The translations under genes were made by a program, and so were the position numbers. Positions 10,658-23,154 of a stretch of 64,000 nt of DNA are shown piece after piece; position 1 is the stretch's first letter; every line of letters starts with the position of its first letter. The DNA is taken from NCBI GenBank assembly GCA_025766275.1, contig JAFKAC010000004.1, positions 1-64,000 of the forward strand, in the 5' to 3' direction. Source of the DNA: Lactarius indigo (lineage: Eukaryota; Basidiomycota; Agaricomycetes; Russulales; Russulaceae). The notes below the pieces were generated by a model. The model was not told the DNA's origin and searched no databases. It was given only the letters and a program-made list of their open reading frames with translations.

Positions 10658-13098
10658 TTAGCAACCTGCTGGGACTGTAGAATCGTCGTTATGATTTGCA
10701 GCATTCACACCCAGGCCCCTGCTCGCAAATGCTTTCCATAACAGGCACTTGTTCGCGCCCGCATATCGGTTTGCGTCCGCTTGGATCCAGGCGGTGCGGG
10801 CCGTGAGGACTGTCCATTACCCATCAGCATCAACAGGACACGTGCCAAGTGCGGACGAATGGAGAGAGACTTACATGTAGGGTTGCACGGCTGGAGGAGC
10901 AGAGCGTCGAGGAAGAGATGCAGGAAGACAATGTTGCCCTCAGTGCCACCCGGGTTGGTGCGCGCGGTCGCAGACCACCCGTGAGCAGTGACGAGCGAGG
11001 CATACACGTTATGAAGTATGTTGGCCCAGACCTCGCCGATGTCTGCCCGTGTATCGGACAATCAGCAGGCGATAACGGGAAGGAATGGAGAAGGTGCGTA
11101 CCGTGAACCTCAGTGAGAGTCTTCAGGCTCGAGTAGCGAAGCGGGTTCGTCGTGCTTTATTGGAGTTGATGTACTAAGTGACCAAGTCCAGGAGAATAGT
11201 CGTCGTGTACACTCACGCAGAAGTCGAGTACGGGTGGCTGCGGATTCCAGCAGGGTCGTTTATGACCCACTGGCCCAATACAAAATCGACAGTTTTAGCA
11301 CCTTGTGTGGCCCAACTTTACACCAAAGTTTAGAAGGTGCGCGCGAGAGAGGATAGAGGACTTGCTCGGCCATAGCATCAGACCATCCCTCGCCCATGCC
11401 ACCAGCCTCGGTCGTTTGCAAGCACCGTCCGGTTCCGCCACCGGTCATTCGGTTGGTAACGCCATGCGTATTCTCATGAATCACAATATCATTCTCGATG
11501 GCGCCATCACGTCCGGGCTGGGGGATGATTCAGAAACTTGAACACTTACGGCCAGAGACGGCCAGAGATCGAACGCAGTGGACTAACGTTGGTGAAATCC
11601 CACAGGAACATCCGCATGTGACCAGACTGGCCACTGCTTCGTATCAGAAATGCCCGTCGACCAATTCTGAAAGCGATGAACGTACTCGGGGGGAGTCGAG
11701 AAGTCGGCGTTGTCGGTACCTGCAGGGTCCTGCACGCTCACTGTGACGCGATCGTTGCCTACTCCACCCTTTCCAAAGTTATTCGTCTGGAAGTTGAATG
11801 TGGCCTCCGTGAAGCCATATCTGTATGTAAAGTCGTGGACCGTGTTGACAACGTAGAATGCGTTCACTGCTGCTGCGTTGTGGTTCGTCGTGGAGCCTGG
11901 GGGCTGAGAAAAATCATACGGGTAGATGAAGTTGAGAACAGGAGAGGTCTCAGGGGTACCGCCCGCGAAGACGTTGTTGCCGCTACTAGAATGTCATGGA
12001 ACTGGAACACTGGTGGTAAAAAGGGGATACCCACACGGTCATAGTCGTAGACGTCGTCCCATCACTGTGCCAGCCGAAGGGAGACGCGGCCAAATCCTGA
12101 GGGTCGAAGATGACCTGGAAACCCTGAGGGGGGGTCTCCTCATTGATTGGGAGGACGAGGTACTGCATAAAGGGGGGCAAAGTAGCGCAAATGGTCAGGA
12201 TATAAGGAACATCCCAGCTGCTCCCCCAAACTGACCGAGGACTTCGCGACGAAGTCTGTCACAGAGACCACCTTGTTCGAGTGCGCATCAATAAACGCCT
12301 CAACCCATGTTCCCGCACGCTCATTTTGAATTTGTATAACATGCGTGAGAGCAGCGGATCCATCAGGCTGTATCAAGAACTCAAGCGTCGCGGGGTGTTC
12401 GTTGTGGGTACCATCCAGTGCCTTCTCCGCTGTAGCGATGGCGTCGCTGAGCGATACAGTTGGTGTTTGGTCCGCAGAGCCAGCTTTGTAAAATCAATTC
12501 GGTCAACAAACCTTTGTAGTTGCGAAAATGTTCATGCAGACTCACAAGGCTTGACGAAAGAAGAGCTGAACGACAAGACCTTGCCGTCGTCGTTGAAAGC
12601 AACATTTGCAACCGCGTTCGCGACGGGTACGCCATTCTTCCCCATGTCTCCTAAGTCATCACGACTACGAAACAGAAGGGGCTCGACACACAATCTGCTG
12701 CTTCAGGAAGGCGTGCTGCGCCACCTCCGCCTTCGCACTCGTACGAAACTGAATATCATTTTGATGAATTCCCAACTTAGACGCAAGAAAGGACACCGAG
12801 GCAGTCTTGATGTCGAAATTTCCAGCACGACGTGCGAGGGGGTGATCCAATCCTTCAACACCGAAGCCCTGCCATGCATATTAACAAACAGAATGATCAT
12901 GATATGTAAAGAGGTGAAGTACACCTCGAAAGTTGACTCAGGGTGGAAGGTCTCAAGCTTGAGGCTGCCATCGGCACCAAGGGTGCGCGTACGATGAGTG
13001 GCATGCTTCGAGGTCGAAAGCAAAGGGGTCGCGCCCGTTGTGGAAGCACAAATAAGTGCAATGAGCACAGAGGAGAGGAGCTTAGAAAACGGTGCCAT
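10658..13098 (-). CDS. Fungalysin (M36) metallopeptidase copy 2
   Basis: Secreted zinc endopeptidase gene with many short introns. It starts [20 protein letters not shown] (signal peptide). The propeptide has an FTP-type block ([19 protein letters not shown]) and a PepSY-like block ([20 protein letters not shown]). The mature part includes [19 protein letters not shown]. The zinc site is HENTH in [18 protein letters not shown], with the third ligand Glu in GGMGEGWSD (near 11370-11500). It ends [17 protein letters not shown], then TAA at 10658-10660. The usual HEYTH is HENTH here, which keeps both zinc His and the catalytic Glu. All segments expected of the family are present. One donor (near 12010) is weak. 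Confidence 0.88.
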
Positions 13099-13735
13099 TA
13101 CTGATCAATGCGCACAACAGGAGACGATATATGATCTGCGAGATAGACTCCCTGCTGAAGATCGGAGTGGCGAACAACGCACTGTTTATATATCTCAACC
13201 TCTTGGTCACGAGCTGACATAGGGAATGATAGCATTGAGCTCGCGAGAATGACAAGAGCCGAGGGTTCCACGTGGACCATGTTATGTCGAAATTAAGCGC
13301 CCGCATTGAGGTGCATGCCACCGCATATGTCAACGACGAAGATGCCAAGCCTCAAAACCCACAGAGACTTGTGATAAATCAGTGACATATTGGAGTAAGA
13401 AAAACCTGCAAAAGACTGCCGATGACTCTTGGAGAAGTAAGTGACAGGAAGGTAATGAGACATGCACGCAATGTGACCCACCGAGTTCAGATCCTCTAAG
13501 AGCATTCAGGGATCTGTCAGCACGAGGCTCCCATAGTCGTGGGACGCCAAGCAAGAGCAGTGAGAGCGGGATAGCTTAATTGGCATCCAGTTCCGAGGTT
13601 TCGGAGTAATCCAGAGATCGTAGTTCAATGCTAGGAGCATTCCCATACCGGGCTTCCAGGAAGCCCAATAGCAACCAAGGACGACATACGGTAACCGATT
13701 CTTGAACCGATGCCTAATTGACAAAGAGTTCATTG
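13099..13735 (-). promoter_or_regulatory. Upstream block of fungalysin copy 2
   Basis: Homologous to the block at 114-890. TATA-like TATATAAA lies in complement at about 13194-13203, roughly 100 bp before the ATG. The shared 20-bp box is at 13532-13551, 434 bp upstream. Homology with the other copies fades near 13735. Confidence 0.55.
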
Positions 13736-15017
13736 AAAGTTGCTTTCTACCGCACCCTCCACATGCCAAAGTACCTTACCCCTTGCGCTATCCCTTTCCT
13801 TACCTACTACAGGCTCGAAGTTGGCCAAAACTACTGATCTCCCACACGAAATTGAGGGAAATTTTGGGCTGAAAAACACCTGCACCCATGGACGCCGACC
13901 CCCAAGGGCCCCGACGAAGGACAACCTCCTAAAGAAACGACTCGGATGAGAGTGTGACTAGTGACTAGTGACTGGTCAGGTGACGTCCACGTCTCGGCGA
14001 CCGTCAGCCAATCAAAACCTGCGAATCTCGGATGAATAACTGCCCGCACCGGATGTCCCGCAAACTGGTGTAATACTGACATTGAACTTGAACTTGACCT
14101 TATGCCTAGTAGGTAGTCCAGGTGAATATCGGTCATTCTTCATGCACGCTGTAGGGCTGTCCTCCAGACTGAGCCCGAAAGCATTCGTTTTCATATTTTC
14201 GATCGCCTCGGCCATGCGTCGCTTTGTCCGTGTTCTTTTATCTCAGTTCACCTCTTATGCAACTTTTCCTTAAGTATAAGCCTGATTTGTACTTAAACAT
14301 GACTCTTACTCTCTGTTGGGAAAGAGAGGCGCTCGACTCGCACCTCTTCCCCTAAGCTCAGTGTACGTATGCTTATCCTGGAAGTCAGGTCCAAACCACT
14401 GATTCCCCTCGTCATTTCTTTGGAGGTATATCCTTCCCGCCTTCGAACTCACTTGGACCTGTCAGCGTCCTTACAACGCCTACAATTGCTAAGTGGATAA
14501 ATTCTTTCCAGTGTTCCATTTGTGCCCCCGCATCCCAGGGTCCGGGTTTCACCCACTTCTATTCACCTCGCACGTGTCTTCGTGTCTCAGGCTTGAGTTC
14601 AGCTCAGCTCCAGATCGTCTTCCCATTTCCTACATACAGTGAGGGCCTACGGTAAACCGTTTTCACTAATTCCCAGAGGTCCAGCTTGAAGCTTGGAGGC
14701 CTGTTGCACCTTGCGGCCCATTCTAGTCGTCCTCGTCTACTAAAATTGAAAGAAGAAAGTGCCGAGTACTACAAGACACCCCCATTGTTCATGAAAGCAC
14801 CCCAATCGATTTCGATACTTGTTTTTCACGCTATCGCGACCCACAAGGGAGGACATTTGGTCGAAAGACAAAACTCTTAGTGATAACGATTTTTTGCACA
14901 AATTGCAGAATACAGAGTCAACCAAGTGACAATACATATTTCCGTTTCCGCAGCACCACACGCCTGCCCCTCACCTCCAATTTCCTTTTTGGTAACGGAA
15001 AGTTAATAGAAATAAGT
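13736..15017. other. Intergenic, no gene seen
   Basis: No supported gene. Short ORFs on both strands lack domains and are not kept elsewhere. The final part, near 14985-15017, matches the sequence just downstream of fungalysin copy 4. Confidence 0.4.
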
Positions 15018-17416
15018 TTAGCAGCCTGCAGGGACTGTAGAGTCGTCGTTATGGTTCGCAGCGTTCACACCCAGACCCCTGCTCGCGAATGCTCTCCACA
15101 GCAAGCACTTGTTCGCGCCCGCAAAGCGGTTTGCATCCGCTTGGATCCATGCGTTGCGAGCCGTGAGGACTATCCATTCCCCGTCAGCGTCTATGCGGAA
15201 GGATATGGTCGAAAAGACTTACATGTAGGGTTGCACGGCTGGAGAAGCAGAGCGTCGAGGAAGAGGTGCAGGAAGACAATGTTGCCCTCAGTGCCACCCG
15301 GGTTGGTGCGCGCGGTCGCAGACCACCCGTGAGCAGTGACAAGCGAGGCATACACGTTATGGAGCATGTTGGCCCAGACCTCGCCAATGTCTGTCCGTGT
15401 ATCAGACGAACAGGCAACGTTCAGAAGAAAGAGAGGGCCTTACCGTGAACCTCAGTGAGAGTCTTTAAGCTCGAGTAGCGAAGCGGGTTAGTCGTGCTGT
15501 TTTGGAGTTGGTAGGCTGAGCGGTCAGGTCCTAGCGAACAGTCGCCGTATACACTCACGCAGAAGTCGAGTACGGGTGGCTGCGGATTCCAGCAGGGTCA
15601 TTGATGACGTATTGGCCCAATACGAAATCGACCGTCGTGGCACCTTGCGACGCCCAGCTTTATACCAGAGCTTAGAAAGTGCGCGCGCGGAGCAGGTCGA
15701 GGACTTACTCGGCCATGGTGTCAGACCAACCCTCACCCATCCCACCAGCCTCGGTCGTTTGCAAGCAGCTTCCAGTTCCGCCACCAGTCATTCGGTTCGT
15801 GACGCCATGCGTGTTCTCGTGGATCACGATGTCATTCTCGAGGGCACCGTCACGTCCGGGCTAAGCAATGATTCAACAACCCTGCGACCAGAGACCAAAT
15901 GTAGTAGACCTACGCTGGTGAAGTCCCACAGGAACATCCGCATGTGTCCAGACTGGCCACTGCTTTGCGTCAGAAACGCCCATAGACTGATTCAAAAGTG
16001 ATGGACGTACTCGGGGGGAGTTGCGAAGTCGGCATTGTCCGTACCAGCAGGGTCCTGTACGCTCACTGTGACACGATCGTTGCCTGCTCCACCCTTTCCA
16101 AAGTTATTCGTCTGGAAGTTGAACGTCGACTCCGTGAAGCCATATCTGTATGTAACGTCGTGGACAGTGTTGACGATGTAGAATGCGTTTACAACTGCCG
16201 CCGCAACGTTTACTGCGACTGTCGGAGCCTGGGCAGCATTCTGGGTGTAGATGAAGTTGAGAGTAGCAGAGCTCTGCGACGTAGCAGTGCTGCCTTTAGC
16301 CGCGAAGACGTTGTTGCCGCTACCGAAATGTTAGGGTACGGGAACCCCGGCGATAAAAGTGGGTACTCACGCAGTCGTAGTCGTGGATGTTGTCCCGTCA
16401 TTGTGCCAGCCAAGGGAAGACGCAGTCAGGTCCTGGGGGTCGGTGAGGGTCTGGAAACCCTGAGTGAGGATCTCCTCGTTGAATGGGAGAACCCGGTACT
16501 GCATAAATAAGGAACGAAAACCGTCAGAATGGGAAGAGCCCAACGACTGCTACGAGCTGACCGAGGCTTTCGCGACAAAGTCGGTCACAGAGACCACCTT
16601 GTTCGCATGCGCGTCAACAAATGCCTGGACCCATGTCCCCGCAGCCTCGTTTTGAATTTGTATGACGTGGGTGAGAACAGCAGACCCATCTGGCTGTATC
16701 AGGAACTCAAGCGTCGCGGGGTGTCCATTGTGGGTGCCATCCAGTGCTTTCTCTGCTGTAGCAATCGCGTCGCTGAGCGATACAGTTGGTGTTTGGTCCG
16801 CAGAGCCAGCTTAATAAAAATCAACTTGATCAACACCCCTCGTGGTAGTCAAAATATTCGCGCAGACTTACTGGGCTTGACGAAGGAAGAGCCGAATGAC
16901 AAGACCTTGCCATCATCGCTGAAGGCGACGTTAGCAACCGCATTGGCGACAGGTACGCCATTCTGCGGCAAGTTTATCTAAGTCGTCACGACTAGGAAAA
17001 AGGAAGGGTTGGACAAACAATCTGCTGCTTGAGGAAGGCGTGCTGGGCGACTTCTGCCTTCGCACTCGTGCGGAAATGAATGTCGTTTTGTTGGATGCCC
17101 AACTTAGATGCAAGGAACGACACTGAGGCGGCCTTGATGTCGAACTCGCCAGCACGGCGTGCGAGGGGGTGATCCAATCCCTCAACGCCGAACCCCTGCC
17201 CTGCATGTTAGCAGACAGAACTATCACGATGTAGAAGCATACCTCGAAAGTTGACTCGGGGTGGAAGGTCTCAAGCTTGAGGCTGCCGTCGGCACCAAGT
17301 GAACGCGTACGATGAGTGGTATGCTTCGAGGTCAAAGGCCACGGGTTCGCATTCGTGGTGGAAGAATAAAGCAGCGCAATGAGCACAGATGAAAGGAGCT
17401 TGGAGAACGAGGCCAT
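15018..17416 (-). CDS. Fungalysin (M36) metallopeptidase copy 3
   Basis: Second complete member of the array. It starts [20 protein letters not shown] (ATG complement of 17414-17416). The propeptide blocks [17 protein letters not shown] and [19 protein letters not shown] are present, then [20 protein letters not shown] after an intron ending near 16322. The zinc site HENTH and the EGWSD block lie near 15690-15850. The stop TAA is at 15018-15020 after VPAGC. It is closer to copy 4 than to copy 2; the shared Ala-rich insert after GNNVFA and the signal peptide are nearly the same. No broken exon was seen. Confidence 0.88.
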
Positions 17417-18170
17417 TGCTGGTTAATGCGCACAACAGAAGGAGACGATTGAAGACCTGCGAGATAAACTTGCGGCTGAAGACTGAGTGGTGAACAATGC
17501 ACCGTTTATAAACACCCATCCCGTCTGTCACGAGCTAGCATAGGGCCCGATAGCGAGTAGGTCGCGAGAACAGCAGGGGTGGCGCCACGCGGTCCACAAA
17601 TTGTCGAAGTTGAATCCACGCGTGGAGTTGCATGTGCAAGAAACGTAGTATGAACGAACAAGCATGCTAGAAGACCCCAAGCTCATAGAGTTTTTGGGAT
17701 AAATCAGTCGCAATTACTGAGTAAATTACCTGTCGATGACTTCTGGAGAAGTTATTAACACAAGGGCAATAAGACACACATGGCAACGTGACCCAGCGAA
17801 CTCCGATCCTCTGAGAGCGTCCACGGATCGGTCAGCACGAGGCTCTCATAGTCGTGGGATGCCAAGAGAAATAGGTGGGAGTGGGAGGTCTCATCCCGAG
17901 GTTCCGGAGTAATGCAGAGATCGTAGCTCAATGCCAAGAGCACACACCTCCATAACGGGACAAGAAGCGTGATGATAGCTAAGGTCAACAGACGGGAACG
18001 CATGCTTAACTGACAGGAAACTCATGAGGAAACTCACCATGACTTGCGGTCTACAGCCATGTGCTTCTCACGCTGCATCTATTTTTAGATTTTTCTTCTC
18101 ACGAATAGCGCCTAAAGTGGAGGATAACTAGATAACTGCCAATCCACTGAAACTCGAAAGACTTATCACG
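17417..18170 (-). promoter_or_regulatory. Upstream block of fungalysin copy 3
   Basis: TATA-like TTTATAAA sits at about 17514-17522, about 100 bp upstream of the ATG. The shared 20-bp box is at 17847-17866, 431 bp upstream, with one change (GGGATGCC for GGGACGCC). Homology with copy 1 continues to about 18160. Confidence 0.55.
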
Positions 18171-18400
18171 ATTTTTGCAAAACCTTTCCAAAGTCGGGGC
18201 AGAGGAAACGCGAAAGCCTACCAATTTTGCTTACATATCGCGCCACTGTTGATAGTAATATGACAATGAATTTGCACGATAACGAACAATATGCAGATAC
18301 AGGGTCAACCAAGTGAAAAATACATACTTTCTACAGCGCCACAAGCCTGCGCTGCATCCCAGATCCCTTTTTTGGTAACGGAAAGTTAATAGAAATAAGT

Positions 18401-20813
18401 TTAGCAGCCCGCGGGGACTGTAGCGTCGTCGTTGTGGTTCGCGGCGTTCACACCCAGGCCCCTGCTCGCGAACGCGTGCCACAATAAGCACTTGTTCGCA
18501 CCGGCAAATCGGTTGGCGTCGGCTTGGATCCAGGCGTTGCGGGCCGTGAGGACTATCCCATTCCCCGTCAGCGTCCACGTGGAAAGGCACTATCGAAAGT
18601 AGAAAGACTTACATGTAGGGTTGCATGGCTGGAGAAGCAGGGCGTCGAGGAAGAGGTGCAGGAAGACAATGTTACCCTCAGTGCCGCCCGGGTTGGTGCG
18701 AGCAGTAGCGGACCACCCGTGAGCGGTGACGAGCGAGGCATACACGTTATGGAGTATGTTGGCCCAGACCTCGCCGATATCTTCCCGCGTATTAGACGAT
18801 CAGGCGATAATGAGGAAGAAAGAGAGAAGGTGCGTACCGTGAACCTCAGTGAGAGTCTTCAAGCTCGAGTAGCGGAGTGGGTTAGTCGTGCTGTTTTGGA
18901 GTCGGTAGGCTGAGCAGTCAGGTCCTAGCGAGCAGTCGTTATATACACTCACGCAGAAGTCGAGTACGGGTGGCTGCGGATCCCAGCAGGGTCATTGATG
19001 ACGTATTGGCCCAATACGAAATCGACAGTCGTGGCACCTTGTGAGGCCCAGCTTTACACCAAAGCTTAGAAAGTGCGCGCGCGGAGCAAGTCGAGGACTT
19101 ACTCGGCCAAGGTATCTGACCAACCCTCGCCCATGCCACCAGCCTCGGTCGTTTGCAGGCACCGTCCGGTTCCGCCACCAGTCATACGGTTGGTGACGCC
19201 GTGCGTGTTCTCGTGGATCACGATGTCATTTTCGAGGGCCCCATCACGTCCGGGCTAACGAATGGTTTAGCAACTCGTGCGGCCAGAGACAGAGCGCATT
19301 AGGCTTACGCTGGTGAAGTCCCACAGGAACATCCGCATGTGTCCAGACTGGCCACTGCTTTGTGTCAGAAACTCCCATCGACTAATGCGAAAAGCGATGG
19401 ACGTACTCGGGGGGAGTCGAGAAGTCGGCATTGTCGGTACCAGCAGGGTCTTGTACGCTCACTGTGACACGATCGTTGCCTACTCCACCCTTTCCAAAGT
19501 TGTTCGTTTGGAAGTTGAAGGTTGACTCCGTGAAGCCATATCTGTATGTGAGGTCGTGGACCGAGTTTACGATGTAGAATGCGTTCACCACTGCTGCGGC
19601 GACATTCGCAGCGACGGTCGGAGCCTGGGCAGCATTCTGGGTGAAGATGAAGTTGAGAGTAGCAGAGCTCTGCGACGTAGCAGTGCTGCCTTTAGCCGCG
19701 AAGACGTTGTTGCCGCTACCGGAGTGTCAGATACTAGAACCCTGGTGATAAAAGTGGGTACTCACGCAGTCGTAGTCGTGGACGTTGTCCCGTCATTGTG
19801 CCAGCCGAGGGAAGACGCTGTCAAGTCCTGGGGATCGGTGAGGGTCTGGAAACCCTGAGTGAGGATCTCCTTGTTGAATGGAAGGACGCGGTACTGTAAA
19901 AAGAAAGAACGAAAACCGTCAGAATAGGAAGAGCCCAGCGACTGCGACGAACTGACCGAGGCTTTCGTGACAAAGTCGGTCACAGAGACCACCTTATTCG
20001 CGTGCGCATCAACAAACGCCTCAACGAATGTCCCCGCAGCCTCATTTTGGATTTGTATGACGTGGGTGAGAACAGCAGACCCATCAGGCTGTATCAAGAA
20101 CTCCAGCGTTGCGGGCTGTCCGTTATGGGTACCGCCGATTGCCTTCTCTGCTGTAGCGATCGCGTCATTGAGCGATACAGTAGGTGTTTGGTCCGCAGAG
20201 CCAGCTGTATAATATCAACTCGGTCAACAACCCCTCGTGATCGTCGAAATGTTTGCGCAGACTTACTGGGCTTGACGAAGGAAGAGCCGAATGACAAGAC
20301 CTTGCCGTCATCGCTGAAAGCGACGTTAGCAACCGCGTTGGCGACGGGTACCCCATTCTATCCCATAATGTTTAAATCGTTGCGGTTGCAAAAAAGGAAG
20401 TATTCAACGCACAATCTGCTGCTTCAGGAATGCATGCTGCCCCACTTCCGCCTTCGCGCTCGTACGGAAATGAATGTCGTTTTGTTGAACGCCCAACTTA
20501 GAAGCAAGGAACGCCACCGAGGCAGCCTTGATGTCGAAGTTGCCAGCACGACGTGCGAGGGGATGATCCAATCCCTCAACACCGAACCCCTGCTCAGGAT
20601 GTTAGCGGACAGAACTATCAAGGCGAGCTGGAAGCATACCTCAAAAGTTGACTCGGGGTGGAAGGTCTCGAGCTTGAGGCTCCCGTCGACACCAACGGCG
20701 CGTGTACGATGAGTGGCATGCTTCGAGGTCAAAGGCCACGGGTTCGCGTTAGCGGCGGAAGAATAAAGGAGCGCGATGAGCACAGATGAAAGGAGCTTGG
20801 AGAACGAGGCCAT
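18401..20813 (-). CDS. Fungalysin (M36) metallopeptidase copy 4
   Basis: Third complete member. It starts [20 protein letters not shown], followed by the same propeptide blocks (FTP-like near 20420-20570, PepSY-like near 19980-20100). [20 protein letters not shown] lies near 19530-19590. The catalytic HENTH and EGWSD blocks lie near 19100-19240, and VPAGC plus TAA is at 18401. The ATG of copy 3 is 3397 bp away, so copies 3 and 4 form a compact tandem duplication. Several ORFs in other frames across this gene are shadows. Function is inferred from the family: extracellular proteolysis. Confidence 0.88.
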
Positions 20814-21550
20814 TGCTGGTTAATGCGCACGACAGAAGGAGACGATGGAAGACCTGCGAGATAGACTTGCGGCTGAAGACTGAGTGGTGAACAATGCACC
20901 GTTTATAAACACCCATCCCGTCGGTCACGAGCTGGTGTAGGGTCCGATGACGAGGAGGTCGCGAGAACAGCAGGGGCGGCGCCACGCGGACAACATTGTG
21001 TCGAAGGTGAACGCACACACGGAGGTGCATGTGGCAACGACGGGGTAGTATGTACGAAACAAACATGCCAAGCCCAAAAAAACGCAGCGTAATCAGTCAG
21101 ACACGAGTAGAATACCCGTCGACGACTCTTGGAGAAGCCATTCGCACGCAGGTACTGAGACACACATGGCAATGTGACCCAGAAAATGCCGACGCTCCGA
21201 GGACCGTCCAGGGATCGGTCAGCATGAGGCTCTCATAATCGTGGGACGCCACGCGAGAGCAGTGAGAGCTAGAGAGCCAAGTCGGAGTCACATTCCGACG
21301 TTTGAGTAATACAACGACTGTTAGTTCAATGCCAAGAGCACATAATTCCGTGTTCGGCTTCCAAGAAGCCGGATAGGACCAAAGCCAAGCAATTGTCATC
21401 AGGTGCTCGCAAGGGCGCTCATGGTATCAGAACCAGGTCACCGCATAGAGCTCACACTAGAACCAAGTTGCCAAGCCTTTCAGAGCAGGTGGAACATGGT
21501 CAGAGGTCAATCGACGGGTGGAGACAAACCTAACTGAAACGAAACTTATC
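20814..21550 (-). promoter_or_regulatory. Upstream block of fungalysin copy 4
   Basis: TATA-like TTTATAAA sits at 20902-20909. The shared 20-bp box is at 21234-21253, 421 bp upstream, here with CATAATC for CATAGTC. Overall homology with the other copies runs to about 21540. Confidence 0.55.
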
Positions 21551-21863
21551 TCGAGCGATAATTGCGATTTGCTTACATAATAAAATTGTGCACTTGCTTG
21601 GCTTGGCTCTTGCTTGGCTCGTTCCCCGGTCCCTTATCATCGTGCTCTCCCTAAGGAAAATAACATGTTACAACAATGACCCTCTAGCCAGTGAAAACAA
21701 AAAATAGTGCGGATTTAGTGGCCGACGGCTACGCAAAAGGGACGCGAAGGATACAAATGTCAACCGTGACAACCTGTGAATGCAAATATTAGTATAGTAT
21801 CATACCTTTCATAGCTTATGGCGTTCGGGGGACGAAAGTCAGAGGGTAACCGGCGCTCACATT
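21551..21863. other. Intergenic between the fungalysin array and VPS29
   Basis: No gene or repeat seen. It contains the 3' flank of VPS29. Confidence 0.4.
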
Positions 21864-22697
21864 CTACCATACACTTTGCTGGGCGGCGCTCGCGCTTGGA
21901 ATGCTTTGTGGCATGACCGTACTACGAGGCCCAGCCGCCTCTCGCTCTCTGGCATTGAGGGCTTCCGCATCTTTGCGGTACTCGATTTTCTCCACGCGTA
22001 CTTCACCATCTATAAGTTGGTATACGTATGTTACCACCACTGGGCCCTGTATATCCATGAGAGCGAAGGACGGCGTAGGATCACTGGAATTGACAAGCGG
22101 CAGATTGTAAGATCACGACCAGGAAAGTAGCTTCGAATGTGTCACTTACCCATTAAAATGGCCTGACCACGCTCCAGTGGCCGATCCTGGATTCACGAAG
22201 AAGCGGCCGTCGTGGTCGATGGCTTGAAACCTTTCCACCATCCATAAGTCAAACAGCCCGACGGTTCGCCAACATTCAACCATACGTGTGAGTGTGTCCA
22301 GATATAAGAACATCAACGTCCATCTGTCTTGCTATTGAATTCAAAGAGTCCAAATCCCCCGTTGGAATACACTGATGGCCGTGAATGACGCCTATTCGTA
22401 TGGGCGAATGGGTCACGGTTAGGGATAACGGGAAGGTAACGGACTAGTAGTGGGGGGTATTAAACACGCGAAAAACTTTCAAAAAACATAGCTGCACACT
22501 TCGTCATAATCCCCACGGACAACATGCACGTCAGCTGCTACCGTCCTGAGATAGTCGTAGGTCTCGCGGTCACAAACATTGCCAGTGCAAAGGATCTGCT
22601 GTATTTTTCCTGGAACAAGGAGTTTCTTGAACTTTGAGGGCAAGTCGTGGATTCTGTGGGGGATATGAAAATCGCCAATGACGAGTACGAGGACCAT
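21864..22697 (-). CDS. VPS29: VPS29, retromer complex subunit
   Basis: Retromer recycles membrane cargo from endosomes to the Golgi; VPS29 is a phosphoesterase-fold scaffold subunit. Exon 1 (22697-22500) encodes 66 residues starting [15 protein letters not shown], with [19 protein letters not shown] and [11 protein letters not shown]. Exon 2 (from 22443) has [16 protein letters not shown] and [11 protein letters not shown]. Exon 3 has [17 protein letters not shown]. The last exon has [19 protein letters not shown]. All metallophosphoesterase-fold blocks (GDFH, GN, GHQ, SGHTH) are in order and the length fits the family, apart from a C-terminal tail of about 35 residues rich in Ser/Ala. Confidence 0.93.
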
Positions 22698-22790
22698 AGT
22701 GGTGTTGATGGAAGGCGACGGCGCTTGCCGGCACGACGCGCAACCGTCGCTTGTCTCTCGTACGCGCCGCTCAAACCCGAACCACCTGCT
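22698..22790. promoter_or_regulatory. 93-bp bidirectional promoter, VPS29/MDM35
   Basis: The start codons of VPS29 (minus) and MDM35 (plus) are only 93 bp apart. Both genes must share this spacer or reach into each other's leader. No TATA box is visible. Confidence 0.6.
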
Positions 22791-23154
22791 ATGGCCCACA
22801 GTCTCGAACAAAGCTGCACGGCGTTGAAGCTCGAGTACGACTCTTGTTTCAATTCTTGGTTTGAAGGCTATCTAGAGCCCGCTGTTTCAGCCTCTGCGTC
22901 ATCCGAGAGTCGTGCAAAGTATTCCAAGGAGAAGGCGGACGAATATGAACGCAAGTGCGGCAAAATCTGGGCTAGTTACCGAGATTGTGTGCGCGTACGT
23001 TGAATTCGTCACTGCATATACTCTGAGTTCTACCTGACCAATGCACCGTGATACCCAGAAAGCTGTGAAAGAAAAGGGGCTGGACGGACTCCTTGACCAA
23101 GCCCGACAGGAGAACCCTCTCAAAGAGCCTCCACAGATGCCACGGCCCTCGTGA
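22791..23154 (+). CDS. MDM35: MDM35/TRIAP1-type twin CX9C protein
   Basis: MDM35 works in the mitochondrial intermembrane space with Ups1/Ups2 (PRELI) proteins in phospholipid transfer. Exon 1 (22791-22994) starts [19 protein letters not shown] and has SWFEGYLEP. Exon 2 (23059-23154) has [20 protein letters not shown]. Both CX9C pairs are visible: [11 protein letters not shown] and [11 protein letters not shown]. The spliced length of 99 residues fits the family, and the intron (GTACGT..CAG, 64 nt) sits right after the second CX9C. An upstream in-frame ATG at 22647 would overlap VPS29 and is not needed. Confidence 0.92.

Noticed and set aside
10705..11061. Single ORFs across the fungalysin genes as separate proteins
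   Set aside because: They are exons or off-frame shadows of the M36 genes; splice signals join the real exons.
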